This document shows, piece by piece, positions 24,473 through 33,643 of a stretch of 50,884 bases of DNA. The notes under the pieces are model-generated. The model did not search any database. It saw only the letters and a program-made list of their open reading frames with translations, and was not told the origin of the DNA. Every line of letters starts with the position of its first letter. The first letter of the stretch is position 1. This DNA is from JAQIBY01 sp046546095 (GTDB lineage: Bacteria; Bacteroidota; Bacteroidia; Bacteroidales; ML635J-15). A program made the position numbers and the translations under genes. Location: contig JBKGYK010000014.1 of NCBI GenBank assembly GCA_046546095.1, positions 1 to 50,884 on the forward strand, in the 5' to 3' direction.

Positions 24473-26623
24473 TTATTGCTTTTTGTTTTTATCCTTTTTA
24501 TTTTTCTTCAGATCCGGATATTCAATCCGTGTGTGATAGATACTAAGGAGCTTTTCGGTAAAAATACGCTTGGCTTTGGTAATATTCCGAAAGGTAATAT
24601 CAACATTCTCAAACTGTCCTGCCTCTTTTTGTCCGTCGATTACCTGATGCACCATTTTGCGGATATTTGGCTCGGTATAATCCTGGAGTGAACGTGTTGC
24701 CGCCTCAACAGCATCGGCCATCATCAGGATTGCATTTTCAATATTTTTTGGCCGGGGTCCGGGATATGAAAATTTTTCTTCATCCGGCTCCTTGTCCGGA
24801 TATTTATTGACAAAGGAGCGATAAAAATATTCTGCCCGGCTTCTGCCGTGGTGGGTAGTAATGAAGTCAATGACCTGTTCGGGCAGTTTTGCTTTTCTGG
24901 CCATTTTTTCCCCTGTGATAACATGTGAAATAATCAATCTTGCGCTTTCATCATAGTCGAGCTCATCATGGGGATTTTTGCCACTTTGATTTTCAACAAA
25001 ATAATGTGGTGTTGCAGCTTTCCCGATATCGTGATACAGCGCACCTGTTCTGACAAGCAAGGGGTTGCCTCCTATCTCGCGGGCCACTGCTTCGGCAAGA
25101 TTTCCCACCTGTATGGAGTGTTGAAAAGTTCCGGGTGCTTTTTCAGCAAGTTGTCTCAATAGTGGATTGTTTGTATCGGCCAACTCCATCAGAGTAACAT
25201 CGGACACAAAGCCAAAAATTTTCTCATAGGCATATATCATGGGCAGAGTAAAAAGCAACAAGGCTGCACTTACACCAAACCATACAAAATCGTTCCAGTT
25301 CAGCAATTTGATACCATTTCCGTACAGCATCTGCAGCGAAAAATAGGTAAGTGCATAGACCAGCAATACGTAGAAACTGGTCACGAACAATTGCTTTCTT
25401 TTTTGGATATTTGTCAGACTGAACACGGCAACAATGCCGGCAAACATTTGCAGCAATACAAACTCGAAGCCATTGGGGGCAAGAAAACCGGCCATAAGGA
25501 TAATCACAAGATGCACAAAGAGGGCTGTCCGGCTGTCGTAAAATGTATTGATCACCATAGGTACAAGTGCAAAGGGGATGATATATACTGACAAGTTGGT
25601 AAATCTGGTGATGATAATAACGAGCATCATCATAATAAAGACCTGCAGCAATACGAAAGTAATCTTCCTGGGCGAACGCAGGATTTTGGGCTTAAAGTTC
25701 CAAAGAAAAAAATACAATGCCAAAGCCAGAGCTGCATACAACAGGCTGATACCAAATATCAACAAGCCTTTGCGAGTTACATTGGCTGAGTTTTCATGCT
25801 CACGTTTCAGGCTATTGAGGATTTTGTAGGTTTCTCCATCCACAATTCCACCCTCCTGGATAATCAGTTCGCCTTTTTGCACCATACCCCTTGTCAGGGA
25901 AATGTCCTCCAGTCTTTCGGCGAGGATTTCATCATTGAGCTCCTCATCATAAATCAGATTTACCCGCAAAAATCTGTCGGGGTCCAGATTCTGAGAAAAT
26001 TCCTGCAGGAGGCTATCTTCCTGCGTGCTGGCAGCATGAATATCAGGCCCTTTGTTGACAATTTGCTTGGCTTCTTTGAAAACAAAAACATCATCACGGG
26101 AAACTTCATATGAGCTGCCGTTTTTAAGGATACGTACAGCGGACTGGCTGAAAATACTATCTTCCCGTAGCAATCCAGCTTCATAAATACTGTCATAGAG
26201 ATGTTTATAGCCTTTCAGCATCGGATTTTTCAGATGAAAGGGAGCTGAATTCATATCCGGGATATTACCTATCACGGTTTTTATCCTGGTTTTTGACCAG
26301 AACTTTTTCCATTCCTTCTCAAAAACCCTTTCAAACTCCGAAAAGGTTTTCTCCTTTACATTGGTATCTTTTTTGTAATATGGCCGGAAATTTTTGCGAA
26401 TGCTATCGGTTTCCCGGCTAACTTCTTCATGGGATTTATAGATAGGAAAATCGTAATCTGCAATCAGGTCATGATGTGTCCAGGGAGCACCCCGCTGAAA
26501 TTCATATGCAAACTTGCGTTCACGTGGATACATGTACACAATGATACCGTAAACCAGTACAAATAAAAAAATCGTATATAAAACTAAAAATCTCTTCTTT
26601 TTTTCTGAGGGTGATTTACTCAT
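24473..26623 (-). CDS. pgpH: 7TM-HD phosphodiesterase, PgpH-like (c-di-AMP)
   Basis: A membrane protein of 716 residues from ATG 26623; a TTG two codons upstream is less likely. There is one N-terminal membrane helix, then an extracytoplasmic 7TMR-HDED-like domain (about 45-290), seven membrane helices (about 295-470) and a cytoplasmic HD domain (about 490-690). The HD metal site is visible as HSIQVGNLAEA, then ALYHDIGKA, then ISHVITG and ITTHHGRSR. In Listeria PgpH this architecture hydrolyses cyclic di-AMP to pApA. The DHH phosphoesterase 1.4 kb away could take the next step. The ligand of the outer domain is unknown. Confidence 0.85.
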   Translation of the reverse strand: MSKSPSEKKKRFLVLYTIFLFVLVYGIIVYMYPRERKFAYEFQRGAPWTHHDLIADYDFPIYKSHEEVSRETDSIRKNFRPYYKKDTNVKEKTFSEFERVFEKEWKKFWSKTRIKTVIGNIPDMNSAPFHLKNPMLKGYKHLYDSIYEAGLLREDSIFSQSAVRILKNGSSYEVSRDDVFVFKEAKQIVNKGPDIHAASTQEDSLLQEFSQNLDPDRFLRVNLIYDEELNDEILAERLEDISLTRGMVQKGELIIQEGGIVDGETYKILNSLKREHENSANVTRKGLLIFGISLLYAALALALYFFLWNFKPKILRSPRKITFVLLQVFIMMMLVIIITRFTNLSVYIIPFALVPMVINTFYDSRTALFVHLVIILMAGFLAPNGFEFVLLQMFAGIVAVFSLTNIQKRKQLFVTSFYVLLVYALTYFSLQMLYGNGIKLLNWNDFVWFGVSAALLLFTLPMIYAYEKIFGFVSDVTLMELADTNNPLLRQLAEKAPGTFQHSIQVGNLAEAVAREIGGNPLLVRTGALYHDIGKAATPHYFVENQSGKNPHDELDYDESARLIISHVITGEKMARKAKLPEQVIDFITTHHGRSRAEYFYRSFVNKYPDKEPDEEKFSYPGPRPKNIENAILMMADAVEAATRSLQDYTEPNIRKMVHQVIDGQKEAGQFENVDITFRNITKAKRIFTEKLLSIYHTRIEYPDLKKNKKDKNKKQ

Positions 26624-26781
26624 TGCCAACTACCTTTCTGTCAGTTTAACATTCTGATGTTGAAAAAAAAACATTCTGATCTGAATTCACACAAATAAAA
26701 TTGATACTTTCACATTGAAAAACAATGCCTGAATTCATCAGGTAAATATAGTATTTTGTTGCCAAATATTGAAATCATTGC

Positions 26782-27537
26782 ATGAGAAAAGGTATTACAA
26801 CATTGGGGTTAATTCCGGTTCGTGCCACAGCCAACGAACGCAGCGAGCAGGTTACACAATTAATGTTCGGCGAATCATATGAAATAATGCACAAAAGGGG
26901 CAACTGGCTGTACATTCGTTCTTTGGAAGACAATTACGAAGGTTGGGTTGATGCATTGATGTCCATGGAAGACAGCAGGGAGGAAATCCCGGAACAGATT
27001 GTACTTCAACGCCTCATCAGTACGGTTGAATTTCCCGACGGCAGCACAGGGCTGGTACCGGCGGGGTCGAAAATCCCCAAACCGGACGGGCAGGGCAGGT
27101 TTTGGCTCGGCAATAAGCAGTTCATCCTCAAAGACAAGCAGGACAAGCCTTGCACACACATCACAGAAACCGGTAAAAAATTCCTGAATTCAAGCTACCT
27201 CTGGGGTGGCAAAACAGCATTCGGCATTGATTGCTCAGGCTTTACTCAGGTGGTTTTCAGAATGCATAATGCAGCAATACCACGGGATGCTTCATTACAG
27301 GCAGAAATCGGAGAAACCATCTGCTTCAGGCATGATGCACGACCCGGGGATATTGCTTTTTTTGAAAACAACCAAGGTAAAATCATACACACCGGCATTA
27401 TTCTGGATGAAAAACACATCATTCACGCAAGCGGACGGGTTCGGATTGATTTGCTTGACCATTCCGGCATTTTTAATACGGAAACAAGAAATTACAGCCA
27501 TACACTCAGTGTCATCAAGCGCATAGAAATTGGATAA
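26782..27537 (+). CDS. NlpC/P60 family (C40) cell-wall hydrolase
   Basis: A 251-residue putative peptidoglycan endopeptidase. An SH3b-like domain takes up about residues 1-130 (VRATANERSEQVTQLMFGESYEI, GWVDALM). The NlpC/P60 domain follows with YLWGGKTAFGIDCSGF, catalytic Cys151, His203 (KIIHTGII) and a third polar residue at His215 (IIHAS). The family cleaves between D-Glu and the diamino acid of stem peptides. No signal peptide is evident, so it may recycle muropeptides inside the cell, like YkfC-type gamma-D-glutamyl-diamino acid peptidases. It is divergent from pgpH and 84 bp before the DUF721 gene. Confidence 0.87.
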   Translation: MRKGITTLGLIPVRATANERSEQVTQLMFGESYEIMHKRGNWLYIRSLEDNYEGWVDALMSMEDSREEIPEQIVLQRLISTVEFPDGSTGLVPAGSKIPKPDGQGRFWLGNKQFILKDKQDKPCTHITETGKKFLNSSYLWGGKTAFGIDCSGFTQVVFRMHNAAIPRDASLQAEIGETICFRHDARPGDIAFFENNQGKIIHTGIILDEKHIIHASGRVRIDLLDHSGIFNTETRNYSHTLSVIKRIEIG

Positions 27538-27621
27538 TTCCTTATTACTTTCTTTCTGAGACATGAATTACGATTGTACTCTGCATTGTTTTTATTATCT
27601 TGCAAACAAAAGGTCTTAAGG

Positions 27622-27912
27622 ATGAGAAGACAAAAAACACAAAGCTTATCTGATGTGATTCGTTCATTCAAGTCGCAGTACCGACTGGAAAATGACCTGG
27701 ACAAGCTACATGCACGAAAAGCCTGGGTTGAAGCTGTGGGCCCCAATGCTGCCAGATACACCACCAAACTTTATTTTCGTGGAAATATTTTGTATGCCCA
27801 CATCAGTTCCTCAGTATTACGCTATGAGTTAAATGCACAGAGGAAAACCTTAAAAAACCGGATCAATGAAAGCCTTGGCAGAGAAATTGTTGGCGATGTT
27901 ATTCTCAAATAG
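27622..27912 (+). CDS. DUF721 (DciA-like) protein
   Basis: A small protein of 96 residues from ATG 27622. The frame is open from 27574, but MRRQKTQSLSDVIRSF is the normal N terminus of Bacteroidota DUF721 proteins. The core AWVEAVGPNAARYTTKLYFRGNILYAHISSSVLRYEL matches the domain, which is shared with DciA, a loader of the replicative helicase DnaB in bacteria without DnaC. A role in replication is therefore likely but not proven. A near-consensus ATTG-N19-TATCTTG lies just upstream (27573-27602), so it may have its own promoter. Confidence 0.78.
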   Translation: MRRQKTQSLSDVIRSFKSQYRLENDLDKLHARKAWVEAVGPNAARYTTKLYFRGNILYAHISSSVLRYELNAQRKTLKNRINESLGREIVGDVILK

Positions 27913-27984
27913 CCGAATTGCAGCATACACAGAAGACAGTCACCAATTTAGCTTAAGATTACCATGCCTTAGAGACTGAAGTCA

Positions 27985-28016
27985 TTTGCAAATCAGCATG
28001 TAGCATCTTATCTTTG
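27985..28016 (+). promoter_or_regulatory. Bacteroidota-type promoter for the nrnA-FKBP operon
   Basis: TTTG (27985-27988), 20 bases, then TATCTTTG (28009-28016): a full match to the -33/-7 consensus TTTG-N19-21-TAnnTTTG of the Bacteroidota primary sigma factor. Transcription would start near 28022, leaving about 20 bases before ATG 28041. It argues against a TTG start at 28014, which lies inside the -7 element. Confidence 0.78.
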
Positions 28017-28040
28017 CTGATTAACATATCATTTCCCAAA

Positions 28041-29069
28041 ATGGAGAACATCATTTCAGAAAAACTGGTTGAAGAGGTCAGGGCGAAGATTATATCAGCC
28101 GGCAAAATTACCATAATCATGCATCACAACCCTGATGGTGATGCACTGGGAGCATCACAGGGCATGTACTTAATTCTGAAGAAGCTGAATAAAGATGTAC
28201 GGGTAATTACACCCAATGCTTATCCCGATTTTCTGAAATGGATGAAAGACCAGCATGAGGTGATGATAGGCAGTGAAAACAAACAGGCGGCAATCAATCG
28301 GCTGAAAGAAACAGATTTTTTGATGCTCTTGGATTTCAATGTACTAAACCGTACTGACTGGCTTGAGCCGGAAATCAGAAAATTGCACTGTCCGGTTCTT
28401 TTGATTGATCACCACCCTAATCCCGAGAGTTTCCCCACCTACATTCTTTCAGAAACAGAAGTAAGCAGCACTTCAGAGTTGGTATACAATTTCATCAGCG
28501 CATGTGGATGGCACAAGCATCTCGACAAAGACACCGGAGAATGCCTGTATGCCGGTATTATGACAGATACGGGTGGGTTCAGTCACAATTCATCAAGACC
28601 GGAAACCTTTGAAACAGTAGCCGCCTTACTCAGGATCGGGATTGATAAAGACACAATACATGCAAGTGTTTACAACAATTATTCCTATGACAGAATGCGC
28701 TTCCTTGGACATGCACTTAAACACAAAATGACGTGGCTGCCAGCTTATAAAACCGCATATATTGTTTTAACAAAAGAAGAGCAGGAAAGATTCAATTTCA
28801 GGGCCGGTGATACTGAAGGCTTTGTTAACTATCCACTATCAATTAAGGGCACTGTTTTCGCAGCTTTTTTTCTTGAAAAGGAAAATTACGTCAAAATATC
28901 CTTCCGGTCGACAGGGAATTTTCCTGCCAATGAGGTATCAGCCAGGCATTTTAACGGCGGGGGTCATGTCAATGCCGCGGGGGGAGAATCTTACCTGAGC
29001 ATACAAGAAACTGTCAAAAAATTCGTTGATATATTGTCAGAATATTCAGAAAAAATTGAAAAAGAATGA
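28041..29069 (+). CDS. nrnA: DHH/DHHA1 phosphoesterase, NrnA-like
   Basis: A 342-residue cytoplasmic phosphoesterase from ATG 28041. The DHH domain shows MHHNPDGDALGAS, LLLDFNVLNRTDW and LLIDHHPNP with the metal-binding Asp and His residues. The DHHA1 domain ends with HFNGGGHVNAAGGE, the nucleotide-binding glycine motif. NrnA-type enzymes degrade short oligoribonucleotides and dephosphorylate pAp; relatives also hydrolyse pApA made from cyclic di-AMP. It opens an operon with three FKBP lipoprotein genes: its stop overlaps the gldI-like start by 4 bp (ATGA). A DHH gene beside gldI fits what I recall of gliding Flavobacteria. Confidence 0.9.
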   Translation: MENIISEKLVEEVRAKIISAGKITIIMHHNPDGDALGASQGMYLILKKLNKDVRVITPNAYPDFLKWMKDQHEVMIGSENKQAAINRLKETDFLMLLDFNVLNRTDWLEPEIRKLHCPVLLIDHHPNPESFPTYILSETEVSSTSELVYNFISACGWHKHLDKDTGECLYAGIMTDTGGFSHNSSRPETFETVAALLRIGIDKDTIHASVYNNYSYDRMRFLGHALKHKMTWLPAYKTAYIVLTKEEQERFNFRAGDTEGFVNYPLSIKGTVFAAFFLEKENYVKISFRSTGNFPANEVSARHFNGGGHVNAAGGESYLSIQETVKKFVDILSEYSEKIEKE

Positions 29070-29605
29070 AAAGAATCATACTCATACTCATCCCGCTTAG
29101 CATCATGTTATCATCATTCTCATGCCAGCGCAACAACCAGCCGGAGCAGAAAAGCATGAATGAAATTGAAGACGAGTACAAAAGGCCTATGATGGATTGG
29201 AATCAGAGAAAAATCAGGGATCAGGATTTACGTATCCGCGGATATATTGACCGTCACAACTGGGATATGACCCGCACAGGCACTGGCCTTTACTATGAAA
29301 TATACCAGGCAGGTGACGGTCCCCGAACCGATACCGGCAATATAGCCATCATCAGGTATGATCTGGATCTCCTCGATGGCACAGACTGCTATACATCCGA
29401 CAGTACAGGCCCCAAATCACTAACGATGGGCAGGGCTGAAATAGAAACCGGCCTGGAAGAAGCTCTGTTTTTGATGCGTGTCGGCGATAAAGCAAGATTG
29501 ATTATACCTCCCCACCTGGGCTATGGCATGCCCGGTGATGGTGACAAAATTCCCAGCGATGCTACTTTGGTTTACCACATAGAATTAACAGATTTAGAGA
29601 ATTAG
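29066..29605 (+). CDS. gldI: GldI-like FKBP peptidyl-prolyl isomerase lipoprotein
   Basis: A 179-residue lipoprotein with signal peptide and lipidated Cys20 (SSFSC). After a charged helical stretch (RPMMDWNQRKIRDQDLRIRGYIDRH written in part as RPMMDW...YIDRH) there is one FKBP domain (about 75-178). It has LDLLDGT, IETGLEEALFLMRVGDKARLIIPPHLGYG and the DGDKIPSDATLVYHIEL end seen in GldI. GldI is a periplasm-facing FKBP-type protein needed for gliding and T9SS function in Flavobacterium. The start overlaps the stop of the upstream DHH gene, so translation is probably coupled. A generic FKBP lipoprotein is the alternative. Confidence 0.72.
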   Translation: MKRIILILIPLSIMLSSFSCQRNNQPEQKSMNEIEDEYKRPMMDWNQRKIRDQDLRIRGYIDRHNWDMTRTGTGLYYEIYQAGDGPRTDTGNIAIIRYDLDLLDGTDCYTSDSTGPKSLTMGRAEIETGLEEALFLMRVGDKARLIIPPHLGYGMPGDGDKIPSDATLVYHIELTDLEN

Positions 29606-29608
29606 CAT

Positions 29609-30478
29609 ATGATAAAAAAAGCATTAATGACCGCAGCATTAGCAAGTTTGCTGCTGAGTGCCTGCAATCAGGGAAATGACAATGGATTTGAGCAGGCCGA
29701 CAATGGACTGAAGTACAAATTTCATAAAAAAAACAGCCAGCAGGAACGCCCTGCCCGCGGTGATGTTGTCATTATATCCATGACATATGAAACGGCGGAT
29801 GGTGACGTACTGTTTACTACCAGAGGGATGGAACGTACCTATATGCAAACCGTTAAAAGCCCGACACATACCGGTGGCAGCTTTGAAGAAGCCCTGGCTA
29901 TGATGCATGAGGGAGACAGTGCGACATTCAAAATCAACGCCCATGATTTCCTGAAATTCAGTATGCAGCAGGAAAACCTTCCGGAAAAGGTTGATCCTGA
30001 AAGTGACATCAGGGTACATGTCAAATTGCAGAATATTCTAAAAAAGGATGATTTTGGAAATCAGATCGTGGAAAACCTGCACGTATCGGAAGAAAAGGAA
30101 ATGGAATTGCTTGAAAATTATCTGGAACTAACCAACACCACAAGCAAGCCAGACAGCTCAGGTTTATACGTAATCAGTCTTACAGAAGGCACAGGCAAAA
30201 TGCCCGAACCGGGAGATGAAGTGACAGTTCATTATACAGGCACATACATCAATGGCGAACCTTTTGACAGCTCGCTTGGCAAGCAGCCTTTCACCTTTAC
30301 CATTGGCGAAGGCTCTGTTATCAAAGGCTGGGAGCTTGGTCTGCAACAAATTAAAGAAGGAGGTAAAGCCAGGCTGATTATTCCGTCCAAACTTGCATAC
30401 GGAAAAAACGGCAAGGGAGATATTCTACCTTATTCCACACTCATATTTGAAATAGAATTGATTGATGTCAGTAAATAA
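29609..30478 (+). CDS. two-domain FKBP-type peptidyl-prolyl isomerase lipoprotein
   Basis: A 289-residue lipoprotein (lipobox LSAC, Cys19), 3 bp after the gldI-like gene. The N-terminal part (about 45-150) is a degenerate FKBP-like domain (GDVVIISMTYETADGDVLF, MMHEGDSATFKI). The C-terminal part (about 180-288) is a canonical FKBP domain: GDEVTVHYTGTYINGEPFDSS, FTIGEGSVIKGWELGLQ, GGKARLIIPSKLAYG and the terminal STLIFEIELIDV. It should speed proline isomerisation in exported proteins. Its N-terminal half resembles that of the next gene, so the two are paralogues. Confidence 0.87.
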   Translation: MIKKALMTAALASLLLSACNQGNDNGFEQADNGLKYKFHKKNSQQERPARGDVVIISMTYETADGDVLFTTRGMERTYMQTVKSPTHTGGSFEEALAMMHEGDSATFKINAHDFLKFSMQQENLPEKVDPESDIRVHVKLQNILKKDDFGNQIVENLHVSEEKEMELLENYLELTNTTSKPDSSGLYVISLTEGTGKMPEPGDEVTVHYTGTYINGEPFDSSLGKQPFTFTIGEGSVIKGWELGLQQIKEGGKARLIIPSKLAYGKNGKGDILPYSTLIFEIELIDVSK

Positions 30479-31475
30479 GCGTGCAATACAAATATCCGGA
30501 CTTGCTGTTTTACTTCTTTTCAGCATAGCCTGCAAAGACAGTAGCAGATATGATGCAAAGAAAAGTCTGTCGGAGAAAGACAGTATTAAAACGCTCCCAA
30601 CAGACAGCCTCAGCATAAAATCAGACAGCACGGGAAAAAATGAGGCGGATGATTCATCTAAGCGCTTTTACCGAACGCTCAAAAACGGGATAAGGATGCA
30701 TGTGCATGACTATCATCCGGAAAACCCTTATCCGGAATTTGGTGATGTACTTCAAATGTCCATGGACTATTATCACAATGACAGTCTTCTTTTTTCCACC
30801 CGTGAAGTTCCCGGGGCTTTTAAAATGCAGATGACCAAACCACGGTATCCCGGAAGCATTTATTATGGTCTGCTTCAATTGCATGAAAAGGACAGTGCAG
30901 AATTCATACTTGAAGCTGCCGGATTTTTCAGATATACCCGTGAACTCGTCAGGTTACCTGATTTTATTGAAAAAGGCGACTCACTCAGGTTTTTTGTAAA
31001 GATCGATAAAATTATTCCTGCAGATGTTTATCAGTCTGAACAGGAATTAAAAGCCAGCGATAAGCGCAAAAAGGAAAAGAGTGACATCAGAAAGTATATT
31101 CTCAATCATGATCTTGAACCCGACTTATTGCAGGGCGGAATATACAGGCAAATTCATCTGCAGGGAAAAGGTGAGAAAATCACACCGTATTCCAGGGTAA
31201 GTATTCATTACATAGGTCTTTTTGTTGATGATGTGCCTTTTTCGGATACCAAAAAAGATGGCAGGCCATTCACTTTCAACATGTCTGACAACCAGGTTAT
31301 TCCCGGCTTAGAGACAGGACTTGCAGATGTAAGGGAGGGAAGTAAGCTTACCCTCATTATTCCCTTTGATCAGGCCTACGGACAATACAAAGAAGGTCCG
31401 GTTCCACCTTATGCTACTTTGGTTTTTAATATTGAGGTATTGGATGTCCGGGAGAATAAACCTGCAGAAAATTAA
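30465..31475 (+). CDS. FKBP-type peptidyl-prolyl isomerase lipoprotein, third in the operon
   Basis: A 336-residue lipoprotein from ATG 30465 (a TTG at 30462 is less likely), overlapping the upstream gene by 14 bp. Cys23 of FSIAC is the lipid site. The N-terminal degenerate domain (about 75-190, MSMDYYHNDSLLFSTR, LHEKDSAEFIL) parallels that of the preceding gene. The C-terminal FKBP domain (about 225-330) has SRVSIHYIGLFVDDVPFSDT, NQVIPGLETGLADVREGSKLTLIIP and ATLVFNIEVLDV. Several aromatic active-site residues seem changed, so isomerase activity may be weaker. Its stop codon overlaps that of the convergent histidine kinase gene. Confidence 0.83.
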   Translation: MSVNKRAIQISGLAVLLLFSIACKDSSRYDAKKSLSEKDSIKTLPTDSLSIKSDSTGKNEADDSSKRFYRTLKNGIRMHVHDYHPENPYPEFGDVLQMSMDYYHNDSLLFSTREVPGAFKMQMTKPRYPGSIYYGLLQLHEKDSAEFILEAAGFFRYTRELVRLPDFIEKGDSLRFFVKIDKIIPADVYQSEQELKASDKRKKEKSDIRKYILNHDLEPDLLQGGIYRQIHLQGKGEKITPYSRVSIHYIGLFVDDVPFSDTKKDGRPFTFNMSDNQVIPGLETGLADVREGSKLTLIIPFDQAYGQYKEGPVPPYATLVFNIEVLDVRENKPAEN

Positions 31476-33529
31476 TCACAAAACAAAGGCAAGAGTACCA
31501 CAAAGCGGGCGCCATCAGTATAAGTATAATCCAATGAGATATCCCCGTGCATTGCCCTGGTAGCAAGTTTACAAAAATGCAATCCCAGACCATAGGAATC
31601 TGAAGTATCACAGGTACTCACACCTGACTGGAACAATTTATCGGCAATTTCCTTTTTGATGCCAGGGCCATTATCTTCTATGCTGATTTCCAAAGCCTGA
31701 AACAGGTTATACTCCGATCTGTTGATCTCAATAGTAATCTCGCCTCCGGATCGGGAATATTTCACCGCATTATCAATCAGATTTAGCAAAACGCGCTGTA
31801 ACAATGCTTCATCAAAGCAAGCATACACCCTGGTATTTTGCCGTATATTGATACTGACTCCCCTCTTGTCAGCTGCCCACTTAATCTGCATGACCGCCTC
31901 TCTGACAGCACTATACGGCATTTTATGCTGCAGGTTAATTGTCATTCTGTTGTTGCGTATTTTATGAACATCCAGGAGATTCAATATCAATTGCTGCATT
32001 TTCTGAGCTGAATTGTAAACTACCGGCCTGATTTCTTCGTCTGCAATGTCGGAAATTTCTGTCAATTGAAGGATTGCCCCGATTGGTGCTTTCATATCGT
32101 GCACAATCATTCGAATGGTTTGATCCTGAAACTCCTGCAACTCTTTCAGCTCCTGATTGCTTTTCTGCAACCTCCGGCTTTCTGTTTTCAGGGCCTGATG
32201 CTTTTCTGCCAGCTCATTGGTTCTTGCCAGCACTACTTTTTCAAGATTCTGATTCGCATCTTCCAGAGAATTGGCAAGCTCCTTGTTTTTTTTATAAACA
32301 TACACGGATTCATTGGCCAGATATGCTGCCTGCATCAATATAAAAAATAAAGCACCAATGTGGGCAACAAAGGCTGTGTGAATTATCTCCAAAGAATACA
32401 TTGCATCATTCAGAAAACCGATAAATCCGGGCACAACAGATATCATTAACAAAACCATACCCCGTCTTTTTCGGTATATGGCCAGGCCGATGACATGAAA
32501 TATGATATACACCAGAGAAACCAGAGCAATGATCAGAAATATCAGATTCATGGAGGTGTAAACATGTACTGGTGTGAACAGAACGATCAGCAGAATCACG
32601 GATAACAGCCCCAGGAGCGTGTACAATCCATTTTTCACATTTTCCCGGGGCAAAATTCTGTTGAAAAATAATAATAGAAAGATAATCAGGGAAAATGTAG
32701 CAAAGTAACTCAGGCGGTATAGGGTTTCAAAACCCATTTCCGGGAAAGCAAATCTAATTAGTGTCTCCTCGGTTATCAGACTTCTGATCAGAACAAAAAA
32801 GACAAACAAAGAAAAATATAAATACGATCGGTGATCCTTTTTCAGAAAGTACATCATCAGATGATAAATCATCATCATCAGAAATACGCCGGCAAACAGC
32901 ATGTTCCAAAAGATGGTTTTATGATAATCCTTAGCCACTTTTTCTTTAACACCAAATTCAAGGATATCCCACATGCCTCCAAGGTGGTGGGTATGATTTG
33001 ATATATGGAAGAGGATATCGTAATAATACTCACCGTCACCGGACATCCGGAGCTCAGGAAGATGGGCAATTTTCATCTCATATTCCGGAATCTCTTCATC
33101 GGGATTGTCGGATAGTCTGCCAACCCCGGTAAGCTCTTCACCATTCACAAAACACTTCCATGCTGAACTTTGTGAACGTATTTTCAGGCTGTAATCCTTT
33201 CGTTTTTCAGGCACATACAATCGCAGGTAATAGCTGGCATACCCAAAACGATCATAATTCCTGCCATTTGGATTTTTCATATTCCAGGCAGAAGGTACTG
33301 TGATATATGCATCAGGAGGGGGCATTCCCGCTTTGCCACAAATCTCAGGGGACACAAACTCCTGCCAGTAAAATGCCCATTTGCCATTTAGTACAAGAAT
33401 ATTGTCTTCAAGGGACTTTTCCTCTATACGCATGCTTGCCTTTTCAGAAACAGATTCAGCAAATGCAAAATACCCCTGAAACAACAAACATATGATGATA
33501 ACGAGTTTGTGTATTGCCTTTATTTTCAT
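31472..33529 (-). CDS. 7TMR-DISM sensor histidine kinase
   Basis: A 685-residue membrane sensor kinase. The signal peptide (1-24) is followed by an extracytoplasmic jelly-roll-like sensor domain (about 40-195, LNGKWAFYW, SWN-like AWNMKNPNGR). Seven membrane helices (about 205-400) and a coiled coil (about 405-470) come next. The HisKA phosphorylation site is His477 in MIVHDMKAP, and the ATPase domain has LLNLIDNAVKYS (N box), EDNGPGI and SYGLGLHF (G boxes). No receiver domain or response regulator gene is adjacent, so its partner is elsewhere. Sensor domains of this type often bind carbohydrates, but the ligand here is unknown. It is convergent with the FKBP operon. Confidence 0.9.
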   Translation of the reverse strand: MKIKAIHKLVIIICLLFQGYFAFAESVSEKASMRIEEKSLEDNILVLNGKWAFYWQEFVSPEICGKAGMPPPDAYITVPSAWNMKNPNGRNYDRFGYASYYLRLYVPEKRKDYSLKIRSQSSAWKCFVNGEELTGVGRLSDNPDEEIPEYEMKIAHLPELRMSGDGEYYYDILFHISNHTHHLGGMWDILEFGVKEKVAKDYHKTIFWNMLFAGVFLMMMIYHLMMYFLKKDHRSYLYFSLFVFFVLIRSLITEETLIRFAFPEMGFETLYRLSYFATFSLIIFLLLFFNRILPRENVKNGLYTLLGLLSVILLIVLFTPVHVYTSMNLIFLIIALVSLVYIIFHVIGLAIYRKRRGMVLLMISVVPGFIGFLNDAMYSLEIIHTAFVAHIGALFFILMQAAYLANESVYVYKKNKELANSLEDANQNLEKVVLARTNELAEKHQALKTESRRLQKSNQELKELQEFQDQTIRMIVHDMKAPIGAILQLTEISDIADEEIRPVVYNSAQKMQQLILNLLDVHKIRNNRMTINLQHKMPYSAVREAVMQIKWAADKRGVSINIRQNTRVYACFDEALLQRVLLNLIDNAVKYSRSGGEITIEINRSEYNLFQALEISIEDNGPGIKKEIADKLFQSGVSTCDTSDSYGLGLHFCKLATRAMHGDISLDYTYTDGARFVVLLPLFCD

Positions 33530-33643
33530 ACTACGATGCTAAAGTAGTATAAAAATCTTTCTCTTCACAACAATATTACAATTAACTGAAAAAGTACACC
33601 TTAAAACTTACAATAAGGTAATCTCATATCAATATGATTCAAA

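Noticed and set aside
28014..28040. TTG start for the NrnA-like protein
   Set aside because: It would place the start codon inside the -7 promoter element; ATG 28041 fits the family.
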